DNA of 64,000 bases from contig NZ_VFPG01000001.1 in the NCBI RefSeq assembly GCF_006716565.1, positions 4,526,001 to 4,590,000 of the forward strand. Direction: 5' to 3'. The position numbers were made by a program, and so were the translations under genes. Position 1 is the stretch's first letter. Each line of letters starts with the position of its first letter. A model generated the notes under the pieces. The model worked only from the letters and a program-made list of their open reading frames with translations. It ran no database searches and had not been told where the DNA came from. Positions 27,887 through 36,477 of the stretch are shown piece by piece. Origin of the DNA: Nocardia bhagyanarayanae (GTDB taxonomy: Bacteria > Actinomycetota > Actinomycetes > Mycobacteriales > Mycobacteriaceae).

Positions 27887-28936
27887 TCAGGCCGGATAGC
27901 TGCGTACCTCGGTCGCCTTCACCGCCGCCCACAATTCCATCCCGGGCCGCAGACGGAGTTCGGCGACCGTGGCCGGGGTGATGTCGGCGAGCACGGGCGG
28001 GCGGCCGTCGAGGCGGACGCGCGTGGTGTGGGCGTGTTGTTCGATGCCGGTGATGGTGACCGGCCACATGTTGCGCGGGCTGCCTTCTGGGTGCGCCAAA
28101 TGCAGGCTGACGGCGTTCGGCGGAAAGGCGACGTGCACCCGGCCGTCGGCGGGCTCGGCGATGGTGAGGACGCCGCCCTCGTCGAGGTCGACCAAGCCGC
28201 CGCGGGCGGCGCCGCGATACAGGTTGAGCCCCACCAGGTTCGCCACGTAGTCCGAACGGGGTTGCCGGGCGACCTCTGCGGGCGCGCCTTGCTGCACGAC
28301 GCGGCCGTGTTCCAGGATGACGAGCCGGTCGGCGAGCACCATCGCGTCGAGCGGATCGTGGGTGACGAGCACCGTGTGGCCCGGATAGTCGCGCAGGTGA
28401 TGGGCCAGATCGGAGCGCACCTGAAGCCTGGTGCTCGCGTCGAGCGCGGCGAGAGGTTCGTCCAGCAGCAGCAGCCGCGGCTCGGTGACCAGCGCGCGGG
28501 CCAGCGCGACGCGCTGGGCTTGCCCGCCGGACAACGCGCGGGGTTTGCGGTGCGCGTGCTCGGAAAGACCGACCCGATCGAGCCATTCGGCGGCGCGCTC
28601 GCGGGCCACGGCGCGCCGATGGCCGCGGGCGCGCAGCCCGAAGGCGACGTTGTCCAACGCGGAGAGGTGCCCGAAGAGCAGATAGTCCTGGAAGACCACG
28701 CCGACCTCGCGGTGCTCGGCGGGCACGAACACCGAAGGCGGTGCGTCCCAGGTCTCTTCGCCGAGTCGCACCCGTCCCTCGGTCACCGCGAGCAGGCCCG
28801 CCAACGCCCGCAACGCGGTGGTCTTGCCCGCGCCGTTCGGGCCGAGCAGCGCCACCACCTCGCCCGGTTCGGTCGTCAGCGCAAGGTCGAGGGTGAATGG
28901 GCCTCGGGGGACGCGTATCTCGGCATCCAGTGTCAC
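27887..28936 (-). CDS. modC: Molybdate ABC transporter ATPase
   Basis: This 349-residue ATPase has Walker A G-P-N-G-A-G-K-T-T, signature L-S-G-G-Q-A-Q-R, Walker B L-L-L-L-D-E-P and an H-loop in V-T-H-D-P. A C-terminal Mop/TOBE region of about 120 residues (V-T-I-T-G-I-E-Q-H-A and V-L-A-D-I-T-P-A-T-V) marks it as ModC. GTG 28936 overlaps the modB stop as GTGA; ATG 28954 is an alternative with a close GGGAG. It is the last gene of a three-gene operon. Confidence 0.88.
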   Translation of the reverse strand: MTLDAEIRVPRGPFTLDLALTTEPGEVVALLGPNGAGKTTALRALAGLLAVTEGRVRLGEETWDAPPSVFVPAEHREVGVVFQDYLLFGHLSALDNVAFGLRARGHRRAVARERAAEWLDRVGLSEHAHRKPRALSGGQAQRVALARALVTEPRLLLLDEPLAALDASTRLQVRSDLAHHLRDYPGHTVLVTHDPLDAMVLADRLVILEHGRVVQQGAPAEVARQPRSDYVANLVGLNLYRGAARGGLVDLDEGGVLTIAEPADGRVHVAFPPNAVSLHLAHPEGSPRNMWPVTITGIEQHAHTTRVRLDGRPPVLADITPATVAELRLRPGMELWAAVKATEVRSYPA

Positions 28937-29745
28937 AGCGCGCCCCGAATCCATCGCTCCCGCAACGCGACCAGCACGGCCACCGAGACGAGCAGCAGCA
29001 CCAGGCTGAGCACGATCGCGGCGTCCGGATCCGTCTCCAGCGCCAGATACACCGCTAGCGGCATGGTGGTGGTCTCGCCGGGGAAGTTGCCCGCGAACGT
29101 GATGGTCGCTCCGAACTCGCCGAGCGCGCGGGCCCAGCAGAGCACCGCGCCCGCGACGACGCCGGGCAGCACGGACGGCAGGGTGACGCGGCGGAAGGCG
29201 TACCAGCGGGAGGCCCCGAGGGTGGCGGCGGCCTCCTCGAACCGCGGATCCGCGGCCCGCAGCGCGCCTTCCACCGAGATGACCAGGAACGGCATCGCCA
29301 CGAAGGCCTCGGCCACCACCACACCCGCCGTGGTGAACGGCAACGAGACGCCGAACCAGTCGTACAGGTACTGACCGACCAGCCCACGCCGACCCAGCAC
29401 CAGTAGCAGCGCGACACCGCCGACCACCGGCGGCAACACCAGCGGCACGGTGACCAGCGCCCGCATCAGGCCGCGGCCTGGCACGTCGCCGCGCGCCAGC
29501 AGCCAGGCCAGCGGAATGCCGAGCGCCAGGCAGACCAGAGTGGCCAGGCTCGCGCACACCAGCGAAAGGCGAAGCGCCTCGGCGACTTCCGCGCTGAACA
29601 GGCGTTCCGGCATGGTCGCCCACGGCGCCCGCACCGCGAGCCCGACCAACGGCGCGACCAGGAAGACCAACCCGCACACCGCGGGCAGCACGAGGATCAA
29701 CGGTCGCCGCCCGCGCACCGCCCGTCGCCGCGCGGCGATGATCAC
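28933..29745 (-). CDS. modB: Molybdate ABC transporter permease
   Basis: This 270-residue permease has about five or six membrane helices. The EAA motif E-E-A-A-A-T-L-G-A-S lies near residue 165, and A-L-G-E-F-G-A-T-I-T-F-A-G-N is the typical ModB/CysT signature. Its GTG start overlaps the stop of the Mop-domain regulator, and its stop overlaps modC. No binding-protein gene lies between them. Confidence 0.9.
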   Translation of the reverse strand: MIIAARRRAVRGRRPLILVLPAVCGLVFLVAPLVGLAVRAPWATMPERLFSAEVAEALRLSLVCASLATLVCLALGIPLAWLLARGDVPGRGLMRALVTVPLVLPPVVGGVALLLVLGRRGLVGQYLYDWFGVSLPFTTAGVVVAEAFVAMPFLVISVEGALRAADPRFEEAAATLGASRWYAFRRVTLPSVLPGVVAGAVLCWARALGEFGATITFAGNFPGETTTMPLAVYLALETDPDAAIVLSLVLLLVSVAVLVALRERWIRGAL

Positions 29746-30140
29746 GTTTCCGGAATTTCCACGACGACGTGCGTGGACTTCACCGACGCGACGGCGACAC
29801 TGCCGACCTCGAGCCCGAGCTCGTCCACCGATTCGCGGCTCAGCAGCGACACCAGCCGGAACGGTCCGGCCTGCATCTCGACCTGAGCCATCACCGTGTC
29901 CTTGACGATGCGCGTCACGATGCCGCGCATGCGGTTGCGCGCGGACGCCGCCACCGTCACGCCCGGCGCGGGCGCCTCGGCGTTGGCGCGCAGGAACTGC
30001 GCCAGATCGCGTCCGTCGACGCCCTTGCGGCCGTTGTCGAGCTGGATCGCGGGCAGCCTGCCCTGATCGATCCACCGCCGCACGGTGTCGTCGCTGACAC
30101 CCATCAGGGCGGCCGCTTCACTGATCCGCAGATTCGTCAC
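29742..30140 (-). CDS. Mop-domain molybdenum-binding regulator with excisionase-type HTH
   Basis: This 132-residue protein has an N-terminal MerR/excisionase-like helix-turn-helix (1-50: I-S-E-A-A-A-L-M-G-V-S-D-D-T-V-R-R-W-I-D) and a C-terminal Mop/TOBE domain (about 62-128: A-R-N-R-M-R-G-I-V and S-V-K-S-T-H-V-V-V). Mop domains bind molybdate, so it is probably a molybdate sensor or store. It is first in the operon with modB and modC. Confidence 0.82.
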   Translation of the reverse strand: MTNLRISEAAALMGVSDDTVRRWIDQGRLPAIQLDNGRKGVDGRDLAQFLRANAEAPAPGVTVAASARNRMRGIVTRIVKDTVMAQVEMQAGPFRLVSLLSRESVDELGLEVGSVAVASVKSTHVVVEIPET

Positions 30141-30190
30141 GAATTGGAGTTTATTGACGTATCCGCGGGAAGGAAACCCGGGCGGTAGCG

Positions 30191-30454
30191 TCAGGCGGAT
30201 TCGGCGAGCCCGGCGGAGCGCCAGGTGTCGGCCAGTTCCTGGAGCGGGAGGCCGAGCGCCTGGCTCAGTGCCACGACCGTGCCGAAGGCGGGCGACGGCA
30301 GGCGGCCGGTCTCGATCTTGCGCAGCGTCTCCGGCGAGATCCCGGCGGCGGTGGCGACCTCGGTGAGTTCGCGCTCGCCACGCGCCGCGCGCAGTCGAGC
30401 GCCCAGGCGGCGACCCGCCTCGATCTGGGCGGGTGTCAGCGGCAGGCGGACCAT
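30191..30454 (-). CDS. XRE-family HTH regulator
   Basis: This 87-residue protein is little more than a Cro/CI helix-turn-helix (about 15-75: G-A-R-L-R-A-A-R-G, G-I-S-P-E-T-L-R-K-I-E-T-G-R-L, F-G-T-V-V-A-L-S-Q-A-L-G). No effector domain is present. A perfect 16-base palindrome lies 18 bases upstream of its start. The 14-base core of that palindrome also occurs upstream of the methionine aminopeptidase gene at 34948, so the two genes probably share control. Confidence 0.85.
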   Translation of the reverse strand: MVRLPLTPAQIEAGRRLGARLRAARGERELTEVATAAGISPETLRKIETGRLPSPAFGTVVALSQALGLPLQELADTWRSAGLAESA

Positions 30455-30471
30455 GCGACCCAGGGTAGGGT

Positions 30472-30487
30472 CGGTATTTAAATACCG
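30472..30487. promoter_or_regulatory. XRE operator (autoregulatory)
   Basis: CGGTATTTAAATACCG is a perfect palindrome immediately upstream of the XRE gene. Its 14-base core recurs at 34858-34871. Confidence 0.6.
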
Positions 30488-30498
30488 CAAATCATCGG

Positions 30499-31836
30499 TC
30501 AGGCCTCGAACAACAGGTACAGCCCGGTGAAGGTGTAGCCGACCATGGTCAGCATCAGCGCCAACTGGCCGGTCAGCCGGTGCGCGGGCGGGAGGAGGCG
30601 TAGGCAGCGGTCGTGTGCGGCGGTGACGCCGAGGATGTGACCGGTGAGGACGGCCAGGACCTTGAGGCCGGCCAGCACGGCGGGATGGGTGGACAGGATG
30701 TAGTGCACGTCGAAGTCGGCCAGCCACAGGATGTTCCAGCCGCGCTGGAACGGGTCGGCGCACAGGATCAGCGTCGCCTGCCCCTTCTCGACCAAGAAGC
30801 TGAGGTAGTGCGCGATCAGGTAGCCGGCCACGATCGGGGTGAGGCTGTGCGCGAGCCGGATCGGCAGCAGCGCACGCTCCGCCTCGGTGACGCCGCCGGT
30901 CGCGCGGGCGGCCAGCCGGAAGACACCGCCGACAATGGCGATAAAGCCGAGCAACCCCGCGGTGCGCAGCAGGGTGGCCAGCGGGGTGGAGTCACCGCCC
31001 GCGCGGTCGAGGAAGTCACGCCAACTGGCGAACATCGAAAAGCTGTCGAACGCAGTCGATCCCAGCAGCGTCGCCGCCACCGCGACCGAGCCGACGAGCG
31101 CGGGCGTGCCCGCGAGATTGTCGAGCGGCCATCGCAGCACCGGGATCCCGGTATCGCGCCGCGCGTACGGACTCAGACGTGCCAGCAGACTGCTGTACAC
31201 CTCCAAGGGGTCGCCGTGTTCGGCCCACGCCGTACCGAAAACCACCAGCCCGACCGTACTGACGACCAGATAGCCGAGAAACCACAGCGTCACCGCGAGC
31301 ACCGAACCCGGTTCGGGATACGCCAATTCCAGCCACACGAACGAGAACAGCCCCAGCGCCGCGGGTAGGTAACCCCACGATTCCGGATAGGGCAGCAGCC
31401 CGCACTCCGGCGCACGCCCCGCGATCCGGCAGCCGAGACGGTGCAGCGCGCGCACCGGGGAGACGATCTTCCACACCGGCCCCAGCACGAGCGAGGCCAC
31501 CATCACCCCGACCCACAGATAGATGTAGACGATCCCCGGCACCGGATTGTCCGCAGGCTCGGTCGCGCCGAAGAAGCCGACCGCGAGGACCGCGATCGCC
31601 CCGAGCAGCCCGAGCGCCGCGAGCACCGTCCGCACCGCCGTGGAATCGATCACGGCGCGCGCGAACGCGGGCAGTGCGACGCCCGGCGAGTCCGGATCGA
31701 GTCGCGGCTCGCGCCACGCGAAGGCCAGCACGGCGAAGGAGAACGTCAGGGCCCATGCGGCGCCGATCAGCGCGTAGGACAACGGAATCGGCAGATCGGT
31801 CGCACCGGAGATCCCATGCGCGAGAACCTCCGTCAC
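30499..31836 (-). CDS. Polytopic membrane protein of unknown function
   Basis: This 445-residue protein has about ten hydrophobic segments. Extramembrane stretches include P-E-C-G-L-L-P-Y-P-E-S-W-G-Y and conserved-looking histidines in the C-terminal half (A-H-Y-L-S-F-L, V-H-Y-I-L-S-T-H-P, G-H-I-L-G). Histidines paired in membrane helices could bind haem or a metal, but that is inference. The GTG start overlaps the lipoprotein stop. It is the last gene of a four-gene operon (34269 down to 30499) that I do not recognise. Confidence 0.7.
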   Translation of the reverse strand: MTEVLAHGISGATDLPIPLSYALIGAAWALTFSFAVLAFAWREPRLDPDSPGVALPAFARAVIDSTAVRTVLAALGLLGAIAVLAVGFFGATEPADNPVPGIVYIYLWVGVMVASLVLGPVWKIVSPVRALHRLGCRIAGRAPECGLLPYPESWGYLPAALGLFSFVWLELAYPEPGSVLAVTLWFLGYLVVSTVGLVVFGTAWAEHGDPLEVYSSLLARLSPYARRDTGIPVLRWPLDNLAGTPALVGSVAVAATLLGSTAFDSFSMFASWRDFLDRAGGDSTPLATLLRTAGLLGFIAIVGGVFRLAARATGGVTEAERALLPIRLAHSLTPIVAGYLIAHYLSFLVEKGQATLILCADPFQRGWNILWLADFDVHYILSTHPAVLAGLKVLAVLTGHILGVTAAHDRCLRLLPPAHRLTGQLALMLTMVGYTFTGLYLLFEA

Positions 31837-32222
31837 GGGCGCACGACCACCGTGGCGACGGTCTTGTGGACGCGGTGCAGTTCGATCTCGACCCGTCCCG
31901 GCACCGCCACCGTGAACTGGAAGCGCTGACCGGCCTCGGGGCGGACCGCGAAGGTCTGCTCCGGCGTGGCGTGCACGTGCAGCTCGTCCTCGGCGTCGCT
32001 GTCGACCACCAGCTCGATCGGCTGCCCGATCTTGGCCTCCCTGCGCTCGTTCACGGGGCTCACCGACCCGTTCGCGATGCGGAACCGCACGACGACGGCG
32101 TCGGCTTCGGCGGGCGAACTCGCGCCGGGCCGCGGCGTGCTGGGGGCGTCCTCGGTGGCGCAACCCAGCGCGGCGGCCGCCACCGCGCAGACGAGCGCGG
32201 CGCAGCGCCAGGTGCGGGTCAT
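31833..32222 (-). CDS. Lipoprotein with cupredoxin-like domain
   Basis: This 129-residue lipoprotein has a lipobox A-A-L-G-C (lipidated Cys about residue 21) and a beta-sandwich of about 90 residues. Within it G-Q-P-I-E-L-V-V-D-S-D-A-E-D-E-L-H-V-H-A and P-G-R-V-E-I-E-L-H resemble EfeO/cupredoxin-type proteins. Three histidines could bind metal, but the usual Cys-Met of a blue copper site is not evident. It lies between two membrane-protein genes with 4-base overlaps, suggesting an extracytoplasmic partner of theirs. Confidence 0.75.
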   Translation of the reverse strand: MTRTWRCAALVCAVAAAALGCATEDAPSTPRPGASSPAEADAVVVRFRIANGSVSPVNERREAKIGQPIELVVDSDAEDELHVHATPEQTFAVRPEAGQRFQFTVAVPGRVEIELHRVHKTVATVVVRP

Positions 32223-32410
32223 CGGGTCTCCTCGTCGCTGTTCGAAGGGGATCGGTCGCTCTGCTCGCTCTCGCGCCGCTCGGCGCGGCGGTCGCGCACC
32301 GCGATGAGCACGATGATGCCCACCACGGCGAACGCGGGAAGGAAGGCGGGGATCGCCAGCAGAACGGAATGGTCCGCCAGCAGGTCCACGCCGTCGGCGC
32401 CGCCGGTCAT
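32219..32410 (-). CDS. Small single-pass membrane protein
   Basis: This 63-residue protein has one hydrophobic helix (about 14-39) and a highly charged tail (R-D-R-R-A-E-R-R-E-S-E-Q). It overlaps the genes on both sides by 4 bases, which supports it being real. It may be an assembly or coupling factor of the membrane operon; function unknown. Confidence 0.65.
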   Translation of the reverse strand: MTGGADGVDLLADHSVLLAIPAFLPAFAVVGIIVLIAVRDRRAERRESEQSDRSPSNSDEETR

Positions 32411-34269
32411 CCGGCCGCGACGGGCTCGATCGCGTCCGTCCGCGCTGTGGTGGGGTAGCGGTCGTTGATCCGCGCCGCGCCCCAGGACAGGGCGCCGATC
32501 AGGATCAGGCTGCACACCAGCACGACCAGTGAGGCCGCGCCGAACAGCCAAGCCGGATGGTCGAACGACCGCTCCCGCTGCAGCACCGTGATCTCGGCGA
32601 CGAACGGGCGGGTGAACTCGGGTGGCGCGGCGACCTCAGCGGCGCCGATGCCGGGATCGTCGGGCATGAAGATCGGCAGCGCGGTCTGCATGCGGCCGTC
32701 CTGCAGGCGCAGCACGGTCTTCCAGGTGCCGTGCGCCGGAACGGGTTTCGTCGAGATGTAGTGGCCGTCGCCGACGCGCCGCAGCTGGTCGACGACCAGG
32801 CCGCGACCCGGGCTGTCCGACCCGACGCCGCCCTGCCAGGCCAGGATCTGCACCCATTCGGGATCGGAGCCGACCAGATCGGCCGGTTCGAGCCGCACGT
32901 CGGCGGTCACCATGCGGCCGCCATCGACAGGCTCGGCATCGCGCAGCGCGACGGTCGCGCTCGCCTCGTCCGGGACGCGGATGAGCAGGCCGTTGGCGGT
33001 GGTGGCGGCGACGACGAGCACCGCGGCGACGACAATGGCCCGCCGCACCGGCGGGCGCGGCAGCGGCTCCCCGCGCAGCACCATGCCGAGCAGCGCGCCG
33101 ACGACACCGCCCGCGATGCCGGTCGGCACCGTCATCGCCAGCAGCTCCGGCCACATTCCCGAGGGCCACGGATCGACGAACATCGCCTCGACCCAGAGGG
33201 ATTCGAGCCAGACGCCGACGGTCGCCACCGCGAAGCCGGCCACCGCACCCCACCACAGCGGCTTACGCGCCAACGGAAGCAGGGCCAGCAGTTCGACGAC
33301 CACGGCGGCGCCGAGGTAGAGCGGGAAGACGTTGCGCGGCGCGTCGATGAGCGGGCCGCCGACCAGGAACGCCACCACACCGCGCACCACCGTCGCGAAC
33401 CCGACCACGACGAAGGTGCTGAACGCGCCCAGCGTCGCGCGCGCGGCGACCAGCGTGACGGTGGCCGCCGCGACGATCAGCATCGGTTGCAGGACCAGCC
33501 GGAACTGCTCGACGCCGAAATCGAACTCGACCTGGAACACCGAGAGGCCGATGATCAGACCGCCGAACGCGAACGCGCGCAGCGTCCAGATCAACCTGCC
33601 GTCCGCCCGATCGGGATCGGGCCGATTGCGGCTGCCCTCGAATTCCAGCAGCAGCACGCCGACCAGGGACAGTCCCGCGCCGCCGATGAGCATCAGGTGC
33701 GTGGGTCCCCAGAGCGTGACGTCCTGGCCGAACATCCGGTGCCAGATGTCGTCGAGCGGAAAGCCGATGAGCGCGTAGAGGCCCGCGCCGGCGATGAGGA
33801 TGCCGCCGACGGGCGCGTACCAGCTGCGGGTGATGCGCACCGCGGCCTCGCCCGGCTTGTCGTCCAAAGGCAGCACGATCGCCAGCATTCCGGCCGTGAA
33901 CAAGAAGAACAGCCCGGCGAGGATGAAGTAGTGCGCCGGGTTGGCGAGCGGGCCTTCGTCGCGGCCGTTGCCGACGTGCAGGCTGACGTCCCAGATGAAG
34001 CCGAGCAGCGCGGTGAGGATGGTGGCCAGGAACATCACGATGGGCAGTGCCACCCAGCCGGGCCGGTTGAAGACGGCGCCGATCCGGTCGGCCGTGGCGC
34101 CGAGCCAGGTGATGCGCCGCGTCCGGTGCAGATAACCGACCCACATCAGCGCCAACGCGATCAGGCCCGCGGAGCCCGTCATGATCGCCACCTGGTCGAG
34201 TGCCGCGCCGCCGCCCTCGGTGCCCTGCGCGGCGATTTGCCCTATCGCTTCGTGGATCGTGCCGGACAC
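32407..34269 (-). CDS. Large polytopic membrane protein of unknown function
   Basis: This 620-residue protein has an N-terminal block of about twelve membrane segments (to about residue 430) and an extracytoplasmic C-terminal domain of about 140 residues (beta-rich, G-R-M-V-T-A-D-V-R-L). One final membrane helix follows. Motifs seen are F-I-W-D-V-S-L-H-V-G-N-G-R-D-E-G, W-G-P-T-H-L-M-L-I-G and paired acidic loop residues. GTG 34269 is chosen since GGAGG precedes it at 6 bases; TTG 34281 is less likely. It heads the four-gene operon. I do not recognise the family. Confidence 0.7.
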   Translation of the reverse strand: MSGTIHEAIGQIAAQGTEGGGAALDQVAIMTGSAGLIALALMWVGYLHRTRRITWLGATADRIGAVFNRPGWVALPIVMFLATILTALLGFIWDVSLHVGNGRDEGPLANPAHYFILAGLFFLFTAGMLAIVLPLDDKPGEAAVRITRSWYAPVGGILIAGAGLYALIGFPLDDIWHRMFGQDVTLWGPTHLMLIGGAGLSLVGVLLLEFEGSRNRPDPDRADGRLIWTLRAFAFGGLIIGLSVFQVEFDFGVEQFRLVLQPMLIVAAATVTLVAARATLGAFSTFVVVGFATVVRGVVAFLVGGPLIDAPRNVFPLYLGAAVVVELLALLPLARKPLWWGAVAGFAVATVGVWLESLWVEAMFVDPWPSGMWPELLAMTVPTGIAGGVVGALLGMVLRGEPLPRPPVRRAIVVAAVLVVAATTANGLLIRVPDEASATVALRDAEPVDGGRMVTADVRLEPADLVGSDPEWVQILAWQGGVGSDSPGRGLVVDQLRRVGDGHYISTKPVPAHGTWKTVLRLQDGRMQTALPIFMPDDPGIGAAEVAAPPEFTRPFVAEITVLQRERSFDHPAWLFGAASLVVLVCSLILIGALSWGAARINDRYPTTARTDAIEPVAAG

Positions 34270-34314
34270 GAAAACCTCCAAGTCCGCTGAGTTTACACTC
34301 GTCGCCTATTAATG

Positions 34315-34354
34315 TTACGTAAAGTAGCACACACTGTCCACGGTGTGGTGTGCT
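34315..34354. promoter_or_regulatory. Dyad elements upstream of the membrane operon
   Basis: TTACGTAA (34315-34322) is a perfect palindrome. Adjacent AGCACAC (34326-34332) pairs with GTGTGCT (34348-34354). Both lie within 90 bases of the operon start and are candidate regulator sites. The rest of the gene-free stretch to 34619 shows nothing I can name. Confidence 0.35.
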
Positions 34355-34619
34355 TGCGCCGATACCTCGACGGTGTGCAGCTCGGGGCCCATTCCGGCGG
34401 TGCGGGAGCGGGGCGTCGCGCGCGTGGGGAGGGTGCCGCGCGCGACGCCGTCCATCCACTGTCAGAGTACGACTGTTCACCGATTCTGTGTGGCGCCGCT
34501 CACGGGTCGATTACCCGGTCGTGCCCCGAAATCTCGCGTGCGGGGCGGGGTTTCCCCGCGGGGAAACCGGACACCCCCCGAGTGGAATGACAACGCCGCG
34601 AGAGCGAGAGGGAGGATTC

Positions 34620-34766
34620 ATGGTTTCCCGCGACACGATCGCCCAGCTTCGTCAGGACATCACCACGGCCGAGGACTGCAACGATCGCCAGGCGGCCGAG
34701 CGGCTGCGCGCCGAGCTGGCGGAGGCTCTGCGCGCCAAGGAGCAGGGCGAGGACGACGCGGAGTAG
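34620..34766 (+). CDS. Small helical protein
   Basis: This 48-residue ORF starts with ATG behind a strong GGGAGG and is rich in Ala, Glu and Arg (A-A-E-R-L-R-A-E-L-A-E-A-L-R-A-K). It is predicted to be mostly one amphipathic helix, perhaps a coiled coil. Good ribosome binding site and codon use support expression. No function can be assigned. Confidence 0.55.
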   Translation: MVSRDTIAQLRQDITTAEDCNDRQAAERLRAELAEALRAKEQGEDDAE

Positions 34767-34857
34767 CGCCGCCGCCGGAGCGATCCGGCGCGTGTGTGTC
34801 TTCCGAGTGCCGCCGCGTCCGGAGAAAGCCGGGCGCGGCGCGTTCTCGCGCGTGATT

Positions 34858-34899
34858 GGTATTTAAATACCGCCGACGCTAGGCTGGTATAAAAATACC
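34858..34899. promoter_or_regulatory. Double XRE-type operator upstream of map
   Basis: GGTATTTAAATACC (34858-34871) is identical to the core of the XRE operator at 30472. A second, related dyad GGTATAAAAATACC lies at 34886-34899. They sit 48-90 bases before the methionine aminopeptidase start. Confidence 0.6.
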
Positions 34900-34947
34900 G
34901 GTCGGGTGGGTGCTCGCCGGTGGGATTCGGCGCAGTGGAGGTCGGGA

Positions 34948-35715
34948 ATGGTGGAGTTGAAGTCGCCCGCGGAGATCGCTCGGATGCGAGTGGCAGGGGA
35001 GTTCGTCGCGGACGTGCTCACCGAGTTGCGCACCAGGGCGTGCGTCGGGGTCAACCTGCTGGACCTGGAAGCCTATGTGCGCGAACGCATCAAGGAACGC
35101 GGTGCGGTGTCGTGCTATTGGGATTACGCGCCGTCCTTCGGGCGCGGCCCGTTCCGCAACACGGTGTGCCTTTCGGTGAACGACGCCGTGCTGCACGGTC
35201 TTCCGTTCGACTACGCCTTGCGCGACGGTGATGTGCTGAGCATCGACCTGGCGGTCGGCGTCGACGGGTGGGTGGCCGATTCGGCCATCACGGTGATCGT
35301 CGGCACGGCGGCGGAGGCGGACCGGAAGCTGGTGCGCGCCACCGAGGAAGCGCTCGCCGCCGCCATCGCGGTCGCGCTGCCCGGCAACCGCATCGGCGAT
35401 CTCTCCGCGGCCATCGAGGACGTTGCCCGCTCCTACGGCTTCCCGGTCAACACCGAGTTCGGCGGGCACGGCCTCGGGCGCACCATGCACGAGGACCCGC
35501 ACGTGCCGAACGCGGGCCGGGCCGGTCGCGGGTATCGGCTGCGGCCCGGGCTCACCCTCGCCATCGAGCCGTGGTTCGCCCGCACCACCGACCGCATCTA
35601 CACCGACGCCGACGGCTGGACCATCCGCTCCGCCGACGGCTCGCGCACCGCGCACTCCGAGCACACCGTCGCCATCACCGCCGACGGACCGCAGGTGCTC
35701 ACCCGAGCCGCCTGA
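34948..35715 (+). CDS. map: Type I methionine aminopeptidase (accessory copy)
   Basis: This 255-residue dinuclear metallopeptidase removes N-terminal methionine from new proteins. Visible are the active-site V-L-H-G-L-P, metal ligands in D-L-A-V-G-V-D-G-W-V-A-D-S-A, the histidine in G-G-H-G-L-G-R-T-M-H-E-D-P, and glutamates in A-I-E-P-W-F and S-E-H-T-V-A-I. ATG 34948 follows GGAGG; an earlier in-frame start at 34906 is less likely. The lone setting with XRE-type operators, away from translation genes, suggests a regulated accessory copy and not the housekeeping one. Confidence 0.9.
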   Translation: MVELKSPAEIARMRVAGEFVADVLTELRTRACVGVNLLDLEAYVRERIKERGAVSCYWDYAPSFGRGPFRNTVCLSVNDAVLHGLPFDYALRDGDVLSIDLAVGVDGWVADSAITVIVGTAAEADRKLVRATEEALAAAIAVALPGNRIGDLSAAIEDVARSYGFPVNTEFGGHGLGRTMHEDPHVPNAGRAGRGYRLRPGLTLAIEPWFARTTDRIYTDADGWTIRSADGSRTAHSEHTVAITADGPQVLTRAA

Positions 35716-35731
35716 CGACGAGCGTTCCGGC

Positions 35732-36451
35732 TCACCGCGTCTCGGTCAGCCACCGCTCCAGATCGGAGCTCGCGCCGAGTTCGGCGGCCACCGCGGCGCG
35801 ATCCTCGGCCGAAAGATTCAGCGCGCGCACCTCGTCGCGGTACCGGGCGGCGCGCTCGGGATCTTCCGCGGCGACGGCGATCTCGGCGAGCATGGCCAGC
35901 GCCCGCGCTCTTTCCACCGGCGCGGCCGTGTCCGCGAAGCGGCCCAGCCCGACCTCGAGCACCCGCGCCGCTGCCCTGTCGTCGTTCTTGAAATCGCGCA
36001 GGATCCGCGCGTTGTCGAGAACCTTCGCCAGATCGGCCAGCTCGGGCGAACCGCCGTACTCGAGCTTCCGTGGTTCGTCGCGCTGGATGAACAGCAGGGT
36101 GTTGCCGTCGGGGTCGACGAGGGTGAACCGGCTCTGTCCCGGACGGAATCGGGTGATGCGCGGACGGCCCTTGGCGGCCACCTTGCCGAAGGCGGCGCGC
36201 AATGCGGCGGTGAACTCGCGGTGGCGGGCGGCCACGTCGTCGACCATCACCAGGCAGCCGACCCGCTCGGCCGGTATCTCGAAGTCCTTGGGCGGCGAGT
36301 TGAAATGTACTGGGCAGCCGTGTAATTCGAGCGCGAGATAGACGTAGGGGCGGGTCTGTTCGTGGGTCACCGTGTAGCCGATGGCCCGGTAGAAGTCGAG
36401 GGTGGTGGCCGGCGACGCGGTCCACAGCACCGGAACCGGGAAGTCGTCCAT
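35732..36451 (-). CDS. VOC/glyoxalase-family protein with helical C-terminal extension
   Basis: This 239-residue protein has an N-terminal vicinal-oxygen-chelate domain (about 1-125: P-V-L-W-T-A-S-P-A-T-T-L-D-F-Y and the D-P-D-G-N-T-L-L-F block). The C-terminal region (about 135-239) is made of alanine-rich helices like a small repeat domain. Bleomycin-resistance-type members bind and sequester drugs, others are dioxygenases or lyases; the class here is not clear. It diverges from a PadR gene across two palindromes. Confidence 0.72.
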   Translation of the reverse strand: MDDFPVPVLWTASPATTLDFYRAIGYTVTHEQTRPYVYLALELHGCPVHFNSPPKDFEIPAERVGCLVMVDDVAARHREFTAALRAAFGKVAAKGRPRITRFRPGQSRFTLVDPDGNTLLFIQRDEPRKLEYGGSPELADLAKVLDNARILRDFKNDDRAAARVLEVGLGRFADTAAPVERARALAMLAEIAVAAEDPERAARYRDEVRALNLSAEDRAAVAAELGASSDLERWLTETR

Positions 36452-36477
36452 GAGTCGTTCCTCCGCAACCGCACTAG

